Assembly: GCA_018222405.1 (NCBI GenBank)
Contig: JAAFAI010000016.1
Location: 52,933-116,932 of the forward strand
Direction of reading: 5' to 3'
Origin: Gammaproteobacteria bacterium
Lineage (GTDB): Bacteria; Pseudomonadota; Gammaproteobacteria; Enterobacterales; Alteromonadaceae
Length of the DNA: 64,000 nt
Made by a program: the position numbers and the translations under genes. The notes beneath the pieces were generated by a model that saw nothing but the letters and a program-made list of their open reading frames with translations, searched no databases and was not told the origin of the DNA. Positions 34,583-46,491 of this stretch are shown in pieces; position 1 is the first letter of the stretch, and each line of letters begins with the position of its first letter.

Positions 34583-34872
34583 GAGCGTGAGTTTTCATCT
34601 TACCTGAAGTTAAAAATCCGCTTTACATTACCGCAAATCGGCAATCTGCACATGGCTTATTTGCGGCCGGCTTTAGCAATCGCGCAAAATTTAAACGCTT
34701 AGGAGATAAGTGAAGGTAAGGATGCATTAATCACTACATAAATGCTGATTTGGGTGATAAACTCATTGGTTAATTAGAAGACCCCCAATGCGTGATCCAA
34801 GGGGATCCGGACGCAGGATCGTCAGGTATCTGCAGGATTGCGACAAACTTATAATAAGGGACCAAGCAGTTT

Positions 34873-37554
34873 ATGACTGATAACGCCAAAGAAATTCTCC
34901 CCGTTAATATAGAGGAAGAGCTCAAAACGTCGTATCTGGATTATGCGATGAGCGTTATCGTTGGGCGCGCGCTGCCCGACGTACGTGATGGCTTAAAACC
35001 GGTACACCGCCGTGTGCTGTTTGCCATGAATGAGTTGAAGAATGACTTTAACAAACCTTATAAAAAGTCTGCCCGTGTAGTGGGTGACGTCATCGGTAAA
35101 TATCACCCCCACGGTGACTCTGCCGTATACGATACCATCGTTCGGATGGCGCAGCCTTTCTCCTTACGCTACATGCTGGTTGACGGACAAGGTAACTTTG
35201 GTTCGGTCGACGGCGACTCCGCCGCAGCAATGCGTTACACCGAAGTGCGCATGGCAAAAATTGCCCACGAACTGCTTGCTGATTTAGACAAAGAAACCGT
35301 GGACTTCGTGCCTAACTATGATGGCACCGAACACATCCCCGATGTGTTACCCACCAAAATTCCTAACCTGCTGGTAAACGGGTCTTCAGGTATTGCCGTA
35401 GGGATGGCAACCAACATTCCACCGCATAACCTCACCGAAATTGTAAACGGCTGTATTGCATTAATTGACGAGCCATCGCTGGATGTCGATCAGTTAATGG
35501 AATACATACCAGGGCCGGATTTTCCAACCGCAGCATTAATCAGTGGCCGTAAAGGCATCGTGGATGCGTACCGCACCGGTCGCGGCAAAATCTATATGCG
35601 TGCCCGTGCCGAAATCGAAACCGAAGACAACGGCAAAGAAACCATTATCGTTACGGAAATTCCGTATCAGGTGAACAAAGCCCGCCTAATCGAGAAGATT
35701 GCCGAGCTGGTAAAAGAGAAACGCATCGAAGGCGTTTCTGCCTTGCGCGACGAGTCTGATAAAGACGGTATGCGTATTGTGGTTGAAGTTAAACGTAACG
35801 AGTCGGCCGAAGTGCTGCTTAACCACCTGTATGCCAACACCCAGATGCAAACGGTATTTGGTATTAACATGGTGGCGCTGGATAACAACCAGCCAAAGGT
35901 GTTTAACCTTAAAGAAATCCTGCAGGCGTTTATTTTACACCGCCGTGAAGTGGTTACCCGCAGAACAGTTTACGAGCTGCGTAAAGCCCGTGACCGCGCG
36001 CATGTCCTTGAAGGCCTGGCCATTGCACTGGTTAATATCGACCCGGTCATTGAATTAATTAAAGCATCGCCAAGTCCTTCAGAAGCCAAACAAGCGTTAG
36101 TGGCTTCTGGCTGGGAGCTGGGGGATGTAGCCGAAATGCTGCAGCGTGCTGGTAATGATGCGGCGCGCCCGGATTGGCTGGAGCCGGAATTTGGTATTCG
36201 CGATGGTAAATACTACCTGACTGAGCAACAGGCTCAGGCAATTCTGGACCTGCGTTTACACAAATTAACCGGTCTTGAACACGAAAAAATCCTCGACGAA
36301 TACAAGCAACTGCTCGAGCTGATTGCCGAGTTGCTGCACATTCTGGGTAGCCCTGAGCGCCTGATGGAAGTAATTCGCGAAGAGCTGGAAAAAGTGCGTG
36401 ACGAATTCGGCGACGAGCGCCGTACCGAAATCACCGCCGCCAGCCATGACATTGATTTAGAAGATCTGATTGAACGTGAAGAAGTGGTCGTTACTTTGTC
36501 TCATGAAGGTTACGTGAAGTACCAGAAATTGACTGAGTATGAAGCGCAGCGACGTGGCGGTCGAGGTAAGTCTGCCACTAAGATGAAAGACGAAGACTTT
36601 ATTGAGAAGCTGCTGGTTGCCAATACGCACGATCATATCCTGTGTTTCTCAACCCGCGGCCGTCTGTACTGGCTGAAGGTTTATCAATTACCACTGGCCA
36701 GCCGTAATGCCCGTGGTCGTCCGATTGTAAATATTCTGCCATTGGAAGATGATGAGCGTATTACCGCGATCCTGCCTATCAAGGAATTCGAGGAAGACAA
36801 ATTTGTACTGATGGCCACGGCCAATGGTGTGGTGAAGAAAACCAGCCTGACCATGTACTCACGTCCTCGTTCAAGCGGTATCATTGCAGTAAACCTGAAT
36901 GAAGGTGACGAACTGATTGGTGTAGCGATTACCCATGGCGATGATGACATCATGCTGTTCTCTGATGCCGGTAAGGTGGTTCGCTTTAACGAGAAGCTGC
37001 GTGATTCTGAAACCGGCGCCGTTAAACTGGATCCGGAGACTGGTGAAGAGCTGCTGGCACTGCGCCCAATGGGGCGGACTGCAACAGGTGTTCGTGGTAT
37101 TAAGATGCCAGATGGCCAGAAAGTCGTGTCGTTAATCGTGCCTCGTGGTGACGGTGCCGTACTGACCGCCACCGAGAACGGTTACGGGAAACGTACACCG
37201 CTGGAAGATTACCCGGCCAAGAGCCGTGCAACCCAGGGTGTGGTGTCGATTAAAGTCTCGGATCGTAACGGCAAAGTGGTCGGTGCGGTACAGGTAGATG
37301 AAAACGACGAAATCATGCTGATCAGTAATGCCGGTACGCTGGTAAGAACCCGGGTGAGTGAAGTATCTACCGTTGGGCGAAATACCCAGGGTGTGAGACT
37401 GATCCGTACCGGTGTAAACGAGCAACTGGTTGCGTTACAACGGATCGAAGAAATCGAAGACGCCGAATTAATAGAAGCTGAAGGCGATGAAGCCGAAGCC
37501 GTCGATACAAACGCCGCGCAAGACGGCGCAGATGAGTCAACGACAGACGAATAA
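34873..37554 (+). CDS. gyrA: DNA gyrase subunit A
   Basis: 893 aa. The catalytic Tyr is residue 122 in [10 protein letters not shown]. The quinolone-resistance region [12 protein letters not shown] has Ser 83 and Asp 87, the susceptible residues. The C-terminal domain carries the GyrA box QRRGGRG that wraps DNA. The protein ends in an acidic tail. With GyrB it introduces negative supercoils using ATP. AAGGGA lies before the start. A good terminator follows the stop. Confidence 0.98.
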   Translation: MTDNAKEILPVNIEEELKTSYLDYAMSVIVGRALPDVRDGLKPVHRRVLFAMNELKNDFNKPYKKSARVVGDVIGKYHPHGDSAVYDTIVRMAQPFSLRYMLVDGQGNFGSVDGDSAAAMRYTEVRMAKIAHELLADLDKETVDFVPNYDGTEHIPDVLPTKIPNLLVNGSSGIAVGMATNIPPHNLTEIVNGCIALIDEPSLDVDQLMEYIPGPDFPTAALISGRKGIVDAYRTGRGKIYMRARAEIETEDNGKETIIVTEIPYQVNKARLIEKIAELVKEKRIEGVSALRDESDKDGMRIVVEVKRNESAEVLLNHLYANTQMQTVFGINMVALDNNQPKVFNLKEILQAFILHRREVVTRRTVYELRKARDRAHVLEGLAIALVNIDPVIELIKASPSPSEAKQALVASGWELGDVAEMLQRAGNDAARPDWLEPEFGIRDGKYYLTEQQAQAILDLRLHKLTGLEHEKILDEYKQLLELIAELLHILGSPERLMEVIREELEKVRDEFGDERRTEITAASHDIDLEDLIEREEVVVTLSHEGYVKYQKLTEYEAQRRGGRGKSATKMKDEDFIEKLLVANTHDHILCFSTRGRLYWLKVYQLPLASRNARGRPIVNILPLEDDERITAILPIKEFEEDKFVLMATANGVVKKTSLTMYSRPRSSGIIAVNLNEGDELIGVAITHGDDDIMLFSDAGKVVRFNEKLRDSETGAVKLDPETGEELLALRPMGRTATGVRGIKMPDGQKVVSLIVPRGDGAVLTATENGYGKRTPLEDYPAKSRATQGVVSIKVSDRNGKVVGAVQVDENDEIMLISNAGTLVRTRVSEVSTVGRNTQGVRLIRTGVNEQLVALQRIEEIEDAELIEAEGDEAEAVDTNAAQDGADESTTDE

Positions 37555-37583
37555 TCCTGCGTTAAAGGATACAACAAGCATCG

Positions 37584-37612
37584 CAAGCGGCTCTTAGTGC
37601 CGCTTGTTTTTT
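37584..37612 (+). terminator. Rho-independent terminator of gyrA
   Basis: AAGCGGC ... GCCGCTT stem with a 7-base loop, then GTTTTTT, 30 bases after the gyrA stop. Confidence 0.85.
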
Positions 37613-37690
37613 AGTGTATGTAAGCATTATGCCACCAGTAACAACCTTGCAGGCAGGTGATAATGCTTCCTGACAGTATTTAAGAAGCTC

Positions 37691-38776
37691 ATGAAAAACG
37701 TATTCAATTTTAGTGCTGGCCCGGCCATGCTGCCGCCCGCAGTGATGGCGCAGGCACAACAGGAATTTATTAACTGGCGTGACAGTGGATGCTCGGTGAT
37801 GGAAGTAAGCCATCGCGGTGCAGACTTTATCGAAATTGCCGCAACGGCTGAACAGGACCTGCGCGACCTGATGAACGTACCGGACAACTACAGGGTACTG
37901 TTTCTGCAAGGCGGCGGGCGCGGCCAGTTTGCTGCGGTGCCGCTGAATATTTCAAATCAGGACGATACCTCTCTGCATCTGGTGAGTGGTTCCTGGTCGA
38001 AAGGCGCGGTTGCAGAAGCTTCAAAGTATAATAATGCCAAAGTGATTGGCGAAGTCGTTGATCACAACGGTTATCAGTTTATGCCTGAGCCGGCTGCTGC
38101 CGACATCGATCAAAGTGCGGCGTATCTGCATTTCTGCCCAAACGAAACCGTGGATGGCATTGCCTACAAATGGTTGCCGGACGCCGGTGATGTACCGCTG
38201 GTTGCCGATATGTCGTCGAATATTTTGTCTGGCCCGGTAGACGTGAGCAAGTACGGTATTATTTATGCCGGTGCGCAGAAGAACATTGGCCCGTCTGGCT
38301 TATCGGTAGTGATTGTTCGTGACGATCTGGTCGGTAAGGCCCGCCAGAGCACGCCGTCGATTTTCGATTACGAACTGATGGCCAAAAATGATTCCATGTA
38401 TAACACACCGCCAACCTTTTCATGGTACCTGGCGGGGCTGGTATTTAAATGGCTGAAAGCCCAGGGCGGTGTAGAAGCTATGGCCAGCCTCAATCAGCAC
38501 AAAGCAGATACATTGTATAAAGCCATTGATGACTCGTCGTTTTACCGTAACAACGTACATCCGGAAAACCGTTCGATTATGAACGTACCTTTCCATCTGG
38601 CCGATCCGGCACTGGATAAAGTGTTCCTGAAAAAGTCCAAAGAAGCGGGTTTAATGGCCCTCAAAGGTCACCGTTCGGTAGGCGGTATGCGTGCCAGCAT
38701 TTATAACGCCATGTCGATTGAAGGGGTAGAAGCCCTGGTCAGCTTTATGAAGGACTTCGAGGAGCATCACGCATGA
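37691..38776 (+). CDS. serC: Phosphoserine aminotransferase SerC
   Basis: 361 aa, PLP-dependent class V aminotransferase. [14 protein letters not shown] starts the fold and [11 protein letters not shown] holds the Schiff-base Lys region (about residue 197). It converts 3-phosphohydroxypyruvate to phosphoserine in serine synthesis and also acts in pyridoxal phosphate synthesis. It overlaps aroA by 4 bases (ATGA), the classical serC-aroA operon. Confidence 0.98.
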   Translation: MKNVFNFSAGPAMLPPAVMAQAQQEFINWRDSGCSVMEVSHRGADFIEIAATAEQDLRDLMNVPDNYRVLFLQGGGRGQFAAVPLNISNQDDTSLHLVSGSWSKGAVAEASKYNNAKVIGEVVDHNGYQFMPEPAAADIDQSAAYLHFCPNETVDGIAYKWLPDAGDVPLVADMSSNILSGPVDVSKYGIIYAGAQKNIGPSGLSVVIVRDDLVGKARQSTPSIFDYELMAKNDSMYNTPPTFSWYLAGLVFKWLKAQGGVEAMASLNQHKADTLYKAIDDSSFYRNNVHPENRSIMNVPFHLADPALDKVFLKKSKEAGLMALKGHRSVGGMRASIYNAMSIEGVEALVSFMKDFEEHHA

Positions 38777-40062
38777 GTGCAGAGCAGTTAACGTTACAGC
38801 CGGTCAAAAAAATCGACGGTACCGTCAACGTGCCGGGCTCAAAGAGTCTGTCAAACCGGGCCTTGTTACTGGCGGCACTGGCAAAGGGCGAAACCCGTCT
38901 GACTAACCTGCTCGACAGTGACGATATTCGGCACATGCTGGATGCCCTTAAATCACTGGGTGTTGAATACAGCTTAAGCCATGACAAAACCGAGTGTAAG
39001 GTCACCGGCCTGGGCGGCGCGTTCTCGGTTGATAAACCGCTTAGTCTGTTTTTAGGCAATGCCGGTACCGCCATGCGCCCGTTATGTGCTGCGCTGGCTG
39101 CCTCAAATGTAACAGTTCAACTGACCGGCGAACCACGCATGGAAGAACGACCGATTGGCGACCTGGTTGATGCGCTGCTGGAAGCGGGAGCGGATATTGA
39201 GTATTTAAAAAATGCCGGTTATCCGCCGCTTAAAATTACCGGTAGTCAGTTAAAGGGTGGTGAGTTGTCTGTGGATGGCAGTGTGTCGAGTCAGTTTCTT
39301 ACTGCACTGTTAATGGCTGCTCCGTTATTTGCGGAAGACACCACTATCGCCATTAAAGGCGAGTTAGTGTCAAAGCCTTATATCGACATAACCCTGGATA
39401 CCATGGCCAAATTTGGCGTGTCGGTTGAAAATCTGGATTATCAGCGCTTTGTGATCAAAGCCGGACAGCAGTACGTGGCACCTGAAACCTTTATGGTGGA
39501 AGGGGATGCGTCATCAGCCTCTTACTTTTTAGCAGCTGGCGCGATTAAAGGCGGCACGGTAAAAGTAACGGGTATTGGCAAGCAAAGCATCCAGGGCGAC
39601 ATCCGTTTTGCCGATGTGCTGGAAGCCATGGGCGCTAAAGTGGAATGGTTTGACGATTGCATCGTTATTCATGGTGCACCGCTTAAAGGCGTGGACATGG
39701 ATATGAACCATATCCCTGACGCTGCCATGACTATTGCCACCACGGCGTTATTTGCCGAGGGTGACACCTGCATCCGCAACATCTATAACTGGCGGGTTAA
39801 AGAAACCGATCGGTTATTTGCAATGGCCACCGAGCTGCGTAAACTGGGTGTGGAAGTAGAAGAAGGGCATGATTATATTCGGGTAACGCCTGGCGCTGCA
39901 TTACAACATGCAGCCATTGATACCTATAACGATCACCGCATTGCCATGTGTTTTTCGCTGGTATCTCTGAGTGATACGCCGGTAACGATTAACGATCCCG
40001 GTTGTACCGCTAAAACTTTCCCTGATTATTTCACCCGCTTTGCCACAATCTGTCATCGTTAA
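38773..40062 (+). CDS. aroA: 3-phosphoshikimate 1-carboxyvinyltransferase (EPSP synthase)
   Basis: 429 aa. Phosphate-binding [16 protein letters not shown] at residues 20-35 and [17 protein letters not shown] are the family signatures; RVKETDRL follows near residue 345. The NAGTAMRP motif is that of the glyphosate-sensitive class I enzyme. It joins phosphoenolpyruvate to shikimate-3-phosphate in the chorismate pathway. Translationally coupled to serC. Confidence 0.98.
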   Translation: MSAEQLTLQPVKKIDGTVNVPGSKSLSNRALLLAALAKGETRLTNLLDSDDIRHMLDALKSLGVEYSLSHDKTECKVTGLGGAFSVDKPLSLFLGNAGTAMRPLCAALAASNVTVQLTGEPRMEERPIGDLVDALLEAGADIEYLKNAGYPPLKITGSQLKGGELSVDGSVSSQFLTALLMAAPLFAEDTTIAIKGELVSKPYIDITLDTMAKFGVSVENLDYQRFVIKAGQQYVAPETFMVEGDASSASYFLAAGAIKGGTVKVTGIGKQSIQGDIRFADVLEAMGAKVEWFDDCIVIHGAPLKGVDMDMNHIPDAAMTIATTALFAEGDTCIRNIYNWRVKETDRLFAMATELRKLGVEVEEGHDYIRVTPGAALQHAAIDTYNDHRIAMCFSLVSLSDTPVTINDPGCTAKTFPDYFTRFATICHR

Positions 40063-40242
40063 GACAGATTTAACCTCTACTATCCATCGCGCTGGTCTCA
40101 GGGCCAGCGTGCGTTAGCTACAGACTTAGGTATTATGCCCGGGTATTTATTGACGTGTATCATTGCCAATTGAGCTTACACGGGTATAATTGCCGCCGTT
40201 TTCGAGTTCTTATTAACATTTTATTAAATAACTGGAGCAGGT

Positions 40243-40914
40243 ATGCATCCAATACCCGTAGTAACGGTAGATGGTCCTAGTGGGGCAGGGAAAGGCACAC
40301 TAAGCGCATTAATCGCAGAAAAGCTCGGCTGGCACTTACTGGACAGTGGCGCGATTTATCGCGTTCTGGCCGTTGCCGCCATGCATCATGACCTTCCGGT
40401 CGACGATGAAAGTGCTGTTGTTCCGCTGGCCTCCGGCCTTGACGTCAGTTTTGAAATTGACAATGAGCAGCGCCGTGTGGTGCTGGAAGGTGAAGACGTC
40501 ACTGACGATATTCGCACCGAAGAAGTCGGCGCTGTAGCGTCACAAATTGCGTCCCTTGCCAGGGTTCGTGAGGCGCTGTTACGCCGCCAGCGCGCGTTTC
40601 AGCAAGATCCCGGCCTGGTGGCCGACGGTCGTGATATGGGTACCGTAGTGTTCCCTGATGCCAATGTAAAATTATTCCTGACCGCCAGCGCTGAAGCCCG
40701 CGCGGAGCGTCGCTATAATCAGTTGAAAGATAAAGGTCTGGATGTTAATATTGCGCGCCTTTTAACCGATATCAAAGCCCGGGATGATCGCGACGCGAAT
40801 CGTTCTATCGCGCCATTGGTACCGGCAGAAGACGCCATAGTAATCGATTCAACAGATTTGGATATAAACCAAGTCTTTGAAAGTGCAATGGAAATTATCA
40901 ATTCCAGGCTCTAA
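40243..40914 (+). CDS. cmk: Cytidylate kinase
   Basis: 223 aa. The P-loop [13 protein letters not shown] is at residues 9-21; [10 protein letters not shown] and [14 protein letters not shown] bind CMP. It phosphorylates CMP and dCMP to the diphosphates with ATP. GGAGCAGG lies before the ATG. It precedes rpsA, as in Escherichia coli. The 180-base gap from aroA has a CGCTGG...CCAGCG palindrome at 40089-40108 but no T-run. Confidence 0.97.
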   Translation: MHPIPVVTVDGPSGAGKGTLSALIAEKLGWHLLDSGAIYRVLAVAAMHHDLPVDDESAVVPLASGLDVSFEIDNEQRRVVLEGEDVTDDIRTEEVGAVASQIASLARVREALLRRQRAFQQDPGLVADGRDMGTVVFPDANVKLFLTASAEARAERRYNQLKDKGLDVNIARLLTDIKARDDRDANRSIAPLVPAEDAIVIDSTDLDINQVFESAMEIINSRL

Positions 40915-41030
40915 GCCGTAGTTGGTTTCACCATCGCAATCGTTGTCACAGGAAGTGACGACTTTGTTTAATAACCCCACGTTATCCGGATAGAAATGTG
41001 GATGTCAACCTAAATTAGTTACCAAATCAT

Positions 41031-42701
41031 ATGACTGAAAATTTTGCACAACTTTTTGAAGAGAGCTTACAAGAACTTGAAACTCGTCCAGGTTCAATTG
41101 TAAAGGGTACTGTAGTTTCAATTGATAAAGACATCGTTCTTGTTGACGCAGGTCTCAAATCAGAAAGTGCTATCCCAGCTGAACAATTTAAAAATGCCGA
41201 AGGCGAATTAGAAATCGCAATCGGTGACGAAGTCGACGTAGCGTTAGACGCAGTAGAAGACGGCTTCGGTGAAACTATCCTGTCTCGTGAAAAAGCTAAG
41301 CGTCACGAAGCGTGGGTTGAGCTGGAAAAAGCTTACGACGATAAAGCCACTATCAAAGGCGTTATCAACGGAAAAGTTAAAGGCGGTTTCACTGTTGAAG
41401 TTAACAGTGTTCGCGCATTCCTGCCAGGTTCACTGGTTGACGTACGCCCTGTACGCGATACCACTCACCTGGAAGGCAAAGAGCTTGAGTTTAAAGTAAT
41501 CAAGTTAGACGCCAAGCGTAACAACGTTGTTGTTTCTCGTCGTGCTGTTATCGAAGCAGAAAGCAGTGCAGAGCGTGAAACCCTGCTGGCTAACCTGGAA
41601 GAAGGTCACGAAGTTAAAGGTATCGTTAAGAACCTGACAGACTACGGTGCGTTCGTAGATCTGGGCGGTGTTGACGGCCTGCTGCACATCACTGATATGG
41701 CTTGGAAGCGTGTTAAGCACCCAAGCGAAATCGTGAATGTTGGTGACGAAATCAACGTTAAAGTGCTGAAGTTCGACAAAGAAAAGCAACGTGTATCTCT
41801 GGGCATGAAGCAGATGGGCAACGATCCATGGCAAGAAATTGCACAACGTTACCCAGAAGGCACTAAGATCACTGGCCAGGTAACTAACCTGACTGACTAC
41901 GGTTGTTTCGTAGAGATCGAAGACGGTGTTGAAGGTCTGGTTCACGTTTCTGAAATGGATTGGACTAACAAGAACATCCACCCATCTAAAGTTGTTAACC
42001 TAGGTGACACTGTAGATGTAATGGTTCTTGAGATTGACGAAGAGCGTCGTCGTATTTCACTAGGCCTTAAGCAGTGCATCGACAACCCTTGGGAAACTTT
42101 CGCTAAGTCACACGAAAAAGGTGACAAAGTGTCTGGTAAGATCAAGTCAATCACTGACTTCGGTATCTTCATCGGCCTTGACGGCGGCATCGACGGTCTG
42201 GTTCACCTGTCTGATATTTCATGGAACAAGTCTGGTGAAGACGCAGTTCGTGATTATAAGAAAGGCGACGAGATCTCAGCGGTTGTTCTGCAAGTCGACC
42301 CAGAGCGTGAGCGTATTTCTTTAGGCGTTAAGCAAATCGAAGAAGATCCGTTCAACAAGTATCTGACAGATACCAAGAAAGGTGCTATCGTTACTGGTAC
42401 AGTTACAGCAGTTGATGCCAAAGGCGTTACTGTAAACCTGGCTGAAGAAGTTGACGGTTACATCCGTGTAGCTGATCTTTCTCGCGACCGTATCGAAGAT
42501 GCGTCTGAAGTGGCTAACGTTGGCGACAGCATCGAAGCGAAGTACACCGGTGTTGACCGTAAGAACCGCATCGTAAACCTGTCTGTTAAAGCGAAAGACC
42601 AGGCTGACGAGAAAGAAGCAATCGACAAAGTGAACCAGCAAGACGACGCTGGCTTCGCGAACGCGATGGCTGAAGCTTTCAAAGCAGCAAAAGGCGAATA
42701 A
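41031..42701 (+). CDS. rpsA: 30S ribosomal protein S1
   Basis: 556 aa, one residue shorter than in Escherichia coli, with six S1/OB repeats (for example [72 protein letters not shown]). It binds mRNA leaders and brings them to the ribosome. Codon use is strongly biased, as in highly expressed genes. The 116-base leader before the ATG has no Shine-Dalgarno sequence (TACCAAATCAT), which is usual for rpsA, where a folded leader allows S1 autoregulation. Confidence 0.99.
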   Translation: MTENFAQLFEESLQELETRPGSIVKGTVVSIDKDIVLVDAGLKSESAIPAEQFKNAEGELEIAIGDEVDVALDAVEDGFGETILSREKAKRHEAWVELEKAYDDKATIKGVINGKVKGGFTVEVNSVRAFLPGSLVDVRPVRDTTHLEGKELEFKVIKLDAKRNNVVVSRRAVIEAESSAERETLLANLEEGHEVKGIVKNLTDYGAFVDLGGVDGLLHITDMAWKRVKHPSEIVNVGDEINVKVLKFDKEKQRVSLGMKQMGNDPWQEIAQRYPEGTKITGQVTNLTDYGCFVEIEDGVEGLVHVSEMDWTNKNIHPSKVVNLGDTVDVMVLEIDEERRRISLGLKQCIDNPWETFAKSHEKGDKVSGKIKSITDFGIFIGLDGGIDGLVHLSDISWNKSGEDAVRDYKKGDEISAVVLQVDPERERISLGVKQIEEDPFNKYLTDTKKGAIVTGTVTAVDAKGVTVNLAEEVDGYIRVADLSRDRIEDASEVANVGDSIEAKYTGVDRKNRIVNLSVKAKDQADEKEAIDKVNQQDDAGFANAMAEAFKAAKGE

Positions 42702-42787
42702 GCTTTTTGATACATCAGGTATACGGTAAATGCCGTATACCTGTTGATGTAGCTGTTTGATGGATTGAATGACAAAGAGGTTTACAC

Positions 42788-43075
42788 ATGACCAAGTCTG
42801 AATTAATTGAGCGGCTCGCTGATCAGGCACGCCATATCCCGGCAAAAGAATTAGAAACTGCTATCAAAGAAATGTTGGAACAGATGGCGCAAACCTTACA
42901 AAAGGGTGACCGTATCGAAATCCGTGGATTTGGTAGTTTTTCTTTGCATTACCGCGCACCACGCGTGGGTCGTAACCCTAAAACCGGCGAAACGGTGGAG
43001 CTGGACGGTAAATACGTTCCGCACTTTAAGCCTGGCAAAGAGTTACGTGACCGGGTGAATGAATCAATCGCCTGA
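42788..43075 (+). CDS. ihfB: Integration host factor beta subunit
   Basis: 95 aa. The HU/IHF fold with the DNA-inserting loop [22 protein letters not shown] is complete, including the conserved Pro that wedges into DNA. It bends DNA as a heterodimer with IhfA, affecting replication, recombination and transcription. AAAGAGG precedes the ATG. A strong terminator follows. Confidence 0.97.
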   Translation: MTKSELIERLADQARHIPAKELETAIKEMLEQMAQTLQKGDRIEIRGFGSFSLHYRAPRVGRNPKTGETVELDGKYVPHFKPGKELRDRVNESIA

Positions 43076-43099
43076 TTATTATCTGCACAGATAGAAATA

Positions 43100-43127
43100 A
43101 AAAGCACTGTTATCAGTGCTTTTTTTG
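43100..43127 (+). terminator. Rho-independent terminator of ihfB
   Basis: AAAGCACTG TTAT CAGTGCTTT hairpin followed by a T-run, 24 bases after the ihfB stop. Confidence 0.88.
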
Positions 43128-43197
43128 TATGTGGATGCTGTAACACTATCCACATTTTGTTATCCTGATTTCAATTTCTTTATTAAGGATCACGCAC

Positions 43198-43452
43198 TTG
43201 AAAGGCTTGGCATTTTTACTCTGCATTATTGCGATTCTGGTACTGGCGATTGCTGTCGGTTCTCAAAATGATGCTGTAATATCAGTAAATTACCTGATTG
43301 CTAAGGCTGATATGACGGTCGCCACTCTGATTGCTATTGCATTAGGACTAGGCGTTGTCGTTGGTGTTCTGGCTATTCTGAGCAGTTGGCTTACGCTCAG
43401 GGTTAAGCTCATGCGGGCACAGGCTAAGCTTAACAAACTGCAGAAAGAATAA
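43198..43452 (+). CDS. lapA: Lipopolysaccharide assembly protein LapA
   Basis: 84 aa from a TTG start with AAGG upstream. Two transmembrane helices (LAFLLCIIAILVLAIAVG and VATLIAIALGLGVVVGVLAILSS) and a basic cytoplasmic tail (KLMRAQAKLNKLQKE) match LapA (DUF1049). It acts with LapB in regulating LPS synthesis. It lies 4 bases before lapB. Confidence 0.93.
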   Translation: MKGLAFLLCIIAILVLAIAVGSQNDAVISVNYLIAKADMTVATLIAIALGLGVVVGVLAILSSWLTLRVKLMRAQAKLNKLQKE

Positions 43453-43456
43453 GCCT

Positions 43457-44617
43457 ATGCTGGAGCTGTTATTCTTACTGCTGCCAGTAGCAGCCGGTTA
43501 TGGTTACATAATGGGCCGCAACAGCGTTCGTCAGGCGCAGCGTAAACAATCCAGTATCCTTTCCAAGCATTATTTTCGTGGTTTAAATTTCCTGCTTTCT
43601 GATCAGCCCGACCGGGCTGTGGATACGTTAATTAAAATGATTAACGTTAACAGCGATACGGTGGAAACTCATATCGCCATGGGTAATTTTTACCGCCAGC
43701 GCGGCGAAATTGACCGCGCAATCCGCGTTCACCAGAATCTGGTTAGCCGTGACGAAATCCAGTCTACTCAGCGTGAACTGGCGCTTAAAGAGCTCGGCAG
43801 AGACTATATGCAGGCGGGCTTTCTTGAGCGGGCAGAGGGCGCATTTGTTAGTCTGCTTAATTCCGACAAGCATTTTGAATTTGCTCAGCAGCAATTGTTT
43901 GCCATTTATCAAACCACCAAAGAGTGGGGACGTGCTATCGAGCTGGCCGAAAAAATGCTGGCCGAAAACGACAGCATTCGTAGCAAGCTGGCCCATTTCT
44001 ATTGTGAACAAGCTCAGCTTGAGCTGGATAATGAAGATATACCCGCTGCGCTTAAGGTGTTACAAAAAGCGGTCAATGTAGATGAACAGGCTGTCAGGCC
44101 ATGGTTAATGCTGGGTGAAGTCACCTTTGATCAGGGGCGCTTGAAAGAGGCTGGTGAATACCTGGTGCAGGTTGCCAATCGCGACAAAAACTGGTTTATC
44201 GAAGCGGTACCGTTACTGGAACAAATTGCCAGTGAAACCGGTGAGTGGCAGAAATTCGAACAACTGTTAAATGATAACTGGGTGCAAAGTGCCACCTTGT
44301 ACCTGGCTATGGTGGATGTGTTTTCCAATAAAGGGGAAGTACAGCACGCCGCCGATTATTTATTTAAACAACTGCAAAAAACGCCTACCATGCGTGGTTT
44401 CCATCGCCTGATGCAGTTGTACTGTGAGTTAAGTGATGATGCCAATGCCAAGGCGACTTACCAGCAGTTAAGACAGCTGGTTGCCAAGCAAATTGAACAG
44501 CGACCAAGATACCGTTGTAAAAGTTGCGGTTTTTCTGGCCGCAAACTGTACTGGCTGTGTCCATCCTGTAAGAAGTGGGGGGTTGTTAACCCCATTAGAG
44601 GTCTAGACGGAGAGTAA
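43457..44617 (+). CDS. lapB: Lipopolysaccharide assembly protein LapB
   Basis: 386 aa. An N-terminal membrane anchor ([19 protein letters not shown]) is followed by TPR helices in the cytoplasm and a C-terminal rubredoxin-like zinc site with [22 protein letters not shown]. LapB (YciM) works with FtsH to control LpxC levels and hence LPS amount. Co-transcribed with lapA and, 5 bases later, pyrF. Confidence 0.95.
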   Translation: MLELLFLLLPVAAGYGYIMGRNSVRQAQRKQSSILSKHYFRGLNFLLSDQPDRAVDTLIKMINVNSDTVETHIAMGNFYRQRGEIDRAIRVHQNLVSRDEIQSTQRELALKELGRDYMQAGFLERAEGAFVSLLNSDKHFEFAQQQLFAIYQTTKEWGRAIELAEKMLAENDSIRSKLAHFYCEQAQLELDNEDIPAALKVLQKAVNVDEQAVRPWLMLGEVTFDQGRLKEAGEYLVQVANRDKNWFIEAVPLLEQIASETGEWQKFEQLLNDNWVQSATLYLAMVDVFSNKGEVQHAADYLFKQLQKTPTMRGFHRLMQLYCELSDDANAKATYQQLRQLVAKQIEQRPRYRCKSCGFSGRKLYWLCPSCKKWGVVNPIRGLDGE

Positions 44618-44622
44618 AGAGA

Positions 44623-45321
44623 ATGAACCAAGAAGCCCGTGTGATAGTCGCATTGGATTTCGATGATGCCGATAAGGCCATGGCCCTGGTAGACCAACTG
44701 GATCCCAGTGCCTGTAAGCTAAAAGTCGGCAAAGAGATGTTTACCCTGTTCGGGCCTGAGTTTGTGAAATCGCTCATCGCCAAAGGGTTTGATATTTTTC
44801 TGGATTTAAAATTTCATGATATTCCCAACACCGTAGCTAAAGCTTGTAAAGCGGCTGCTGAAATGGGCGTGTGGATGGTAAACGTCCACGCCAGTGGCGG
44901 AGTGGAAATGATGAAAGCGGCTAAAAACGCTATTGCCGGTTCTTCTCATCCGCAAACTAAGCTGATAGCGGTAACAGTGCTGACCAGTATGGATCAGGCG
45001 CAGTTAAATGATGTGGTACCAGAGGTATCTCCAGCCGGGCAGGTTAAAAAGCTTGCGCAGTTAACCGCAGACAGTGGCCTGGACGGCGTTGTCTGCTCTG
45101 CTAAGGAAGCAGTAATGTTACGTCAAACGCACAGTGACGAGTTTCTGTTGGTAACACCTGGAATTCGTCCTGCAGGGGCAGATGTAGGGGACCAGAAAAG
45201 GGTGATGACACCGGTCGATGCCATCGACGCCGGTGTAAGCTACCTGGTAATGGGCCGCCCGATTACGCAGGCTGAAAATCCACTTGCCGCTTTGCAGGCA
45301 GTAAATCAGAGCCTGACCTGA
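44623..45321 (+). CDS. pyrF: Orotidine 5'-phosphate decarboxylase
   Basis: 232 aa. The catalytic [11 protein letters not shown] segment (residues 60-70) with the Lys and Asp residues is intact; the phosphate loop GIRPAG is at residues 184-189. It decarboxylates OMP to UMP in pyrimidine synthesis. The lapAB-pyrF order is the normal gammaproteobacterial arrangement. A long perfect hairpin after the stop likely ends transcription. Confidence 0.98.
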   Translation: MNQEARVIVALDFDDADKAMALVDQLDPSACKLKVGKEMFTLFGPEFVKSLIAKGFDIFLDLKFHDIPNTVAKACKAAAEMGVWMVNVHASGGVEMMKAAKNAIAGSSHPQTKLIAVTVLTSMDQAQLNDVVPEVSPAGQVKKLAQLTADSGLDGVVCSAKEAVMLRQTHSDEFLLVTPGIRPAGADVGDQKRVMTPVDAIDAGVSYLVMGRPITQAENPLAALQAVNQSLT

Positions 45322-45334
45322 ATCACTAAAACCA

Positions 45335-45383
45335 AATAAAGGGGTCAGAGTTAATTAAATAAATTAACTCTGACCCCTTTATT
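45335..45383. repeat. Perfect 22-bp hairpin repeat A, likely terminator
   Basis: The stem begins AATAAAGGGGTCAGAGTTAA and is closed by its exact complement around a 5-base loop. T residues follow on both strands. The outer AAAGGGGTCAGAGT is shared with the repeat at 47703-47751. It sits 13 bases after the pyrF stop. Confidence 0.9.
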
Positions 45384-45645
45384 TTTTGCCTTTCACTATA
45401 CGGCGTTTTAATCTGATGAAAATGCAGAACTTGTAAAATTAACAGAAATTATAAGTCTCAAAATTGTTAATTTGTGCATCGGCTACTAGCGATTGAGGCG
45501 GCGAAAAAATCATCCGCCTCGTTTCGTTTATCCGATTATTCTGAAGATTTTAGCCACTTTTAATGATCATCTTTGAAATTCGATAAGCCATTTCGCCCCG
45601 GGTTTGGCAGGCTGTGCAGCAAGACTGAATAACCGGGAGCCTTGC
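45384..45645. other. Spacer with a second short hairpin
   Basis: No gene. A GAGGCGG...CCGCCTC hairpin lies at 45495-45520, followed by a weak T-rich stretch. The ribosome site GGGAG of the next gene is at 45634-45638. Confidence 0.5.
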
Positions 45646-46488
45646 ATGTCACGAATCATTAGCTCTGCCTTACCTGCTGAGCGAGCACGAATGATAACTA
45701 CGAAAAATTATTTAGATTGGGCAATAAAAACCTGGGTGGGTGTTATTCTCACCGGGCAGTGGATATTTGCGTTATACATCCTCGTACAATTTACGCTGCC
45801 GCTGTTAACCGGGCAGTTGGATGAATCCCGCTACGCTTATATGATCAGGGGTTATGTAAACGGCGACACAGTCAATAATGCTATTTTATTGCTTCATGTG
45901 GTACCCGTGATGCTGATTAGTCTGAGCGGCACCTTCCAGCTATTTCCCGCAATCAGGCTGCATTACCCAAGATTCCACCGTATTAATGGCCGTGTTTATC
46001 TGACCTTTGGTCTGTTTGGGGCGATTGGTGGACTTTATCTTACCTGGGTAACCGGCAGTCGCCTGAGTGATTTAGGCGCGCTGGGGGTTACCTTGAATGG
46101 TTTGCTTATTCCGGTAATGGTTTATTTTGCCTGGCGCTACGCAGTGCAACGGGATTTCGCCCGTCATCAGCGTTTTGCCGTGCATGCGTTTATCTTAATT
46201 AACGGAGTCTGGACCTTTAGATTGCTGCTGATGGGCTGGTTTATGCTTAATCAGGGACCACAGGGTAACAGCGCCAATCTGGATGGGCCGGCTGATGTTA
46301 TTCTGTCATTTGCTTCTTACCTGTTGCCCATGTTAATCGCGGAGCTGATTTTCAGGGCTCGTGAGCGTAATACAGTTGCAAGTCGCGTTACAGCCATCAT
46401 AGCAGTGGGAATTGCCATACTTATCACTTTGATTGGTACCGTCGCGGCTACCATGATGATGTGGGGGCCTCGTATTGTTGGCTATTAA
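45646..46488 (+). CDS. DUF2306 family integral membrane protein
   Basis: 280 aa from ATG 45646, with GGGAG seven bases upstream; the frame extends to 45604. Several hydrophobic helices are present (VGVILTGQWIFALYILVQF, VVPVMLISLSGTFQLFPAI, LTFGLFGAIGGLYLTW and others). The HPRFHRINGRVYL segment is typical of DUF2306. The function of the family is not known. It is convergent with the AraC-type regulator, separated by only 3 bases, which suggests a regulator-target pair rather than proves it. Confidence 0.75.
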   Translation: MSRIISSALPAERARMITTKNYLDWAIKTWVGVILTGQWIFALYILVQFTLPLLTGQLDESRYAYMIRGYVNGDTVNNAILLLHVVPVMLISLSGTFQLFPAIRLHYPRFHRINGRVYLTFGLFGAIGGLYLTWVTGSRLSDLGALGVTLNGLLIPVMVYFAWRYAVQRDFARHQRFAVHAFILINGVWTFRLLLMGWFMLNQGPQGNSANLDGPADVILSFASYLLPMLIAELIFRARERNTVASRVTAIIAVGIAILITLIGTVAATMMMWGPRIVGY

Positions 46489-46491
46489 ACG

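Noticed and set aside
35100..35140. Quinolone-resistance mutation in gyrA
   Set aside because: Codons 83 and 87 encode Ser and Asp, the susceptible residues.
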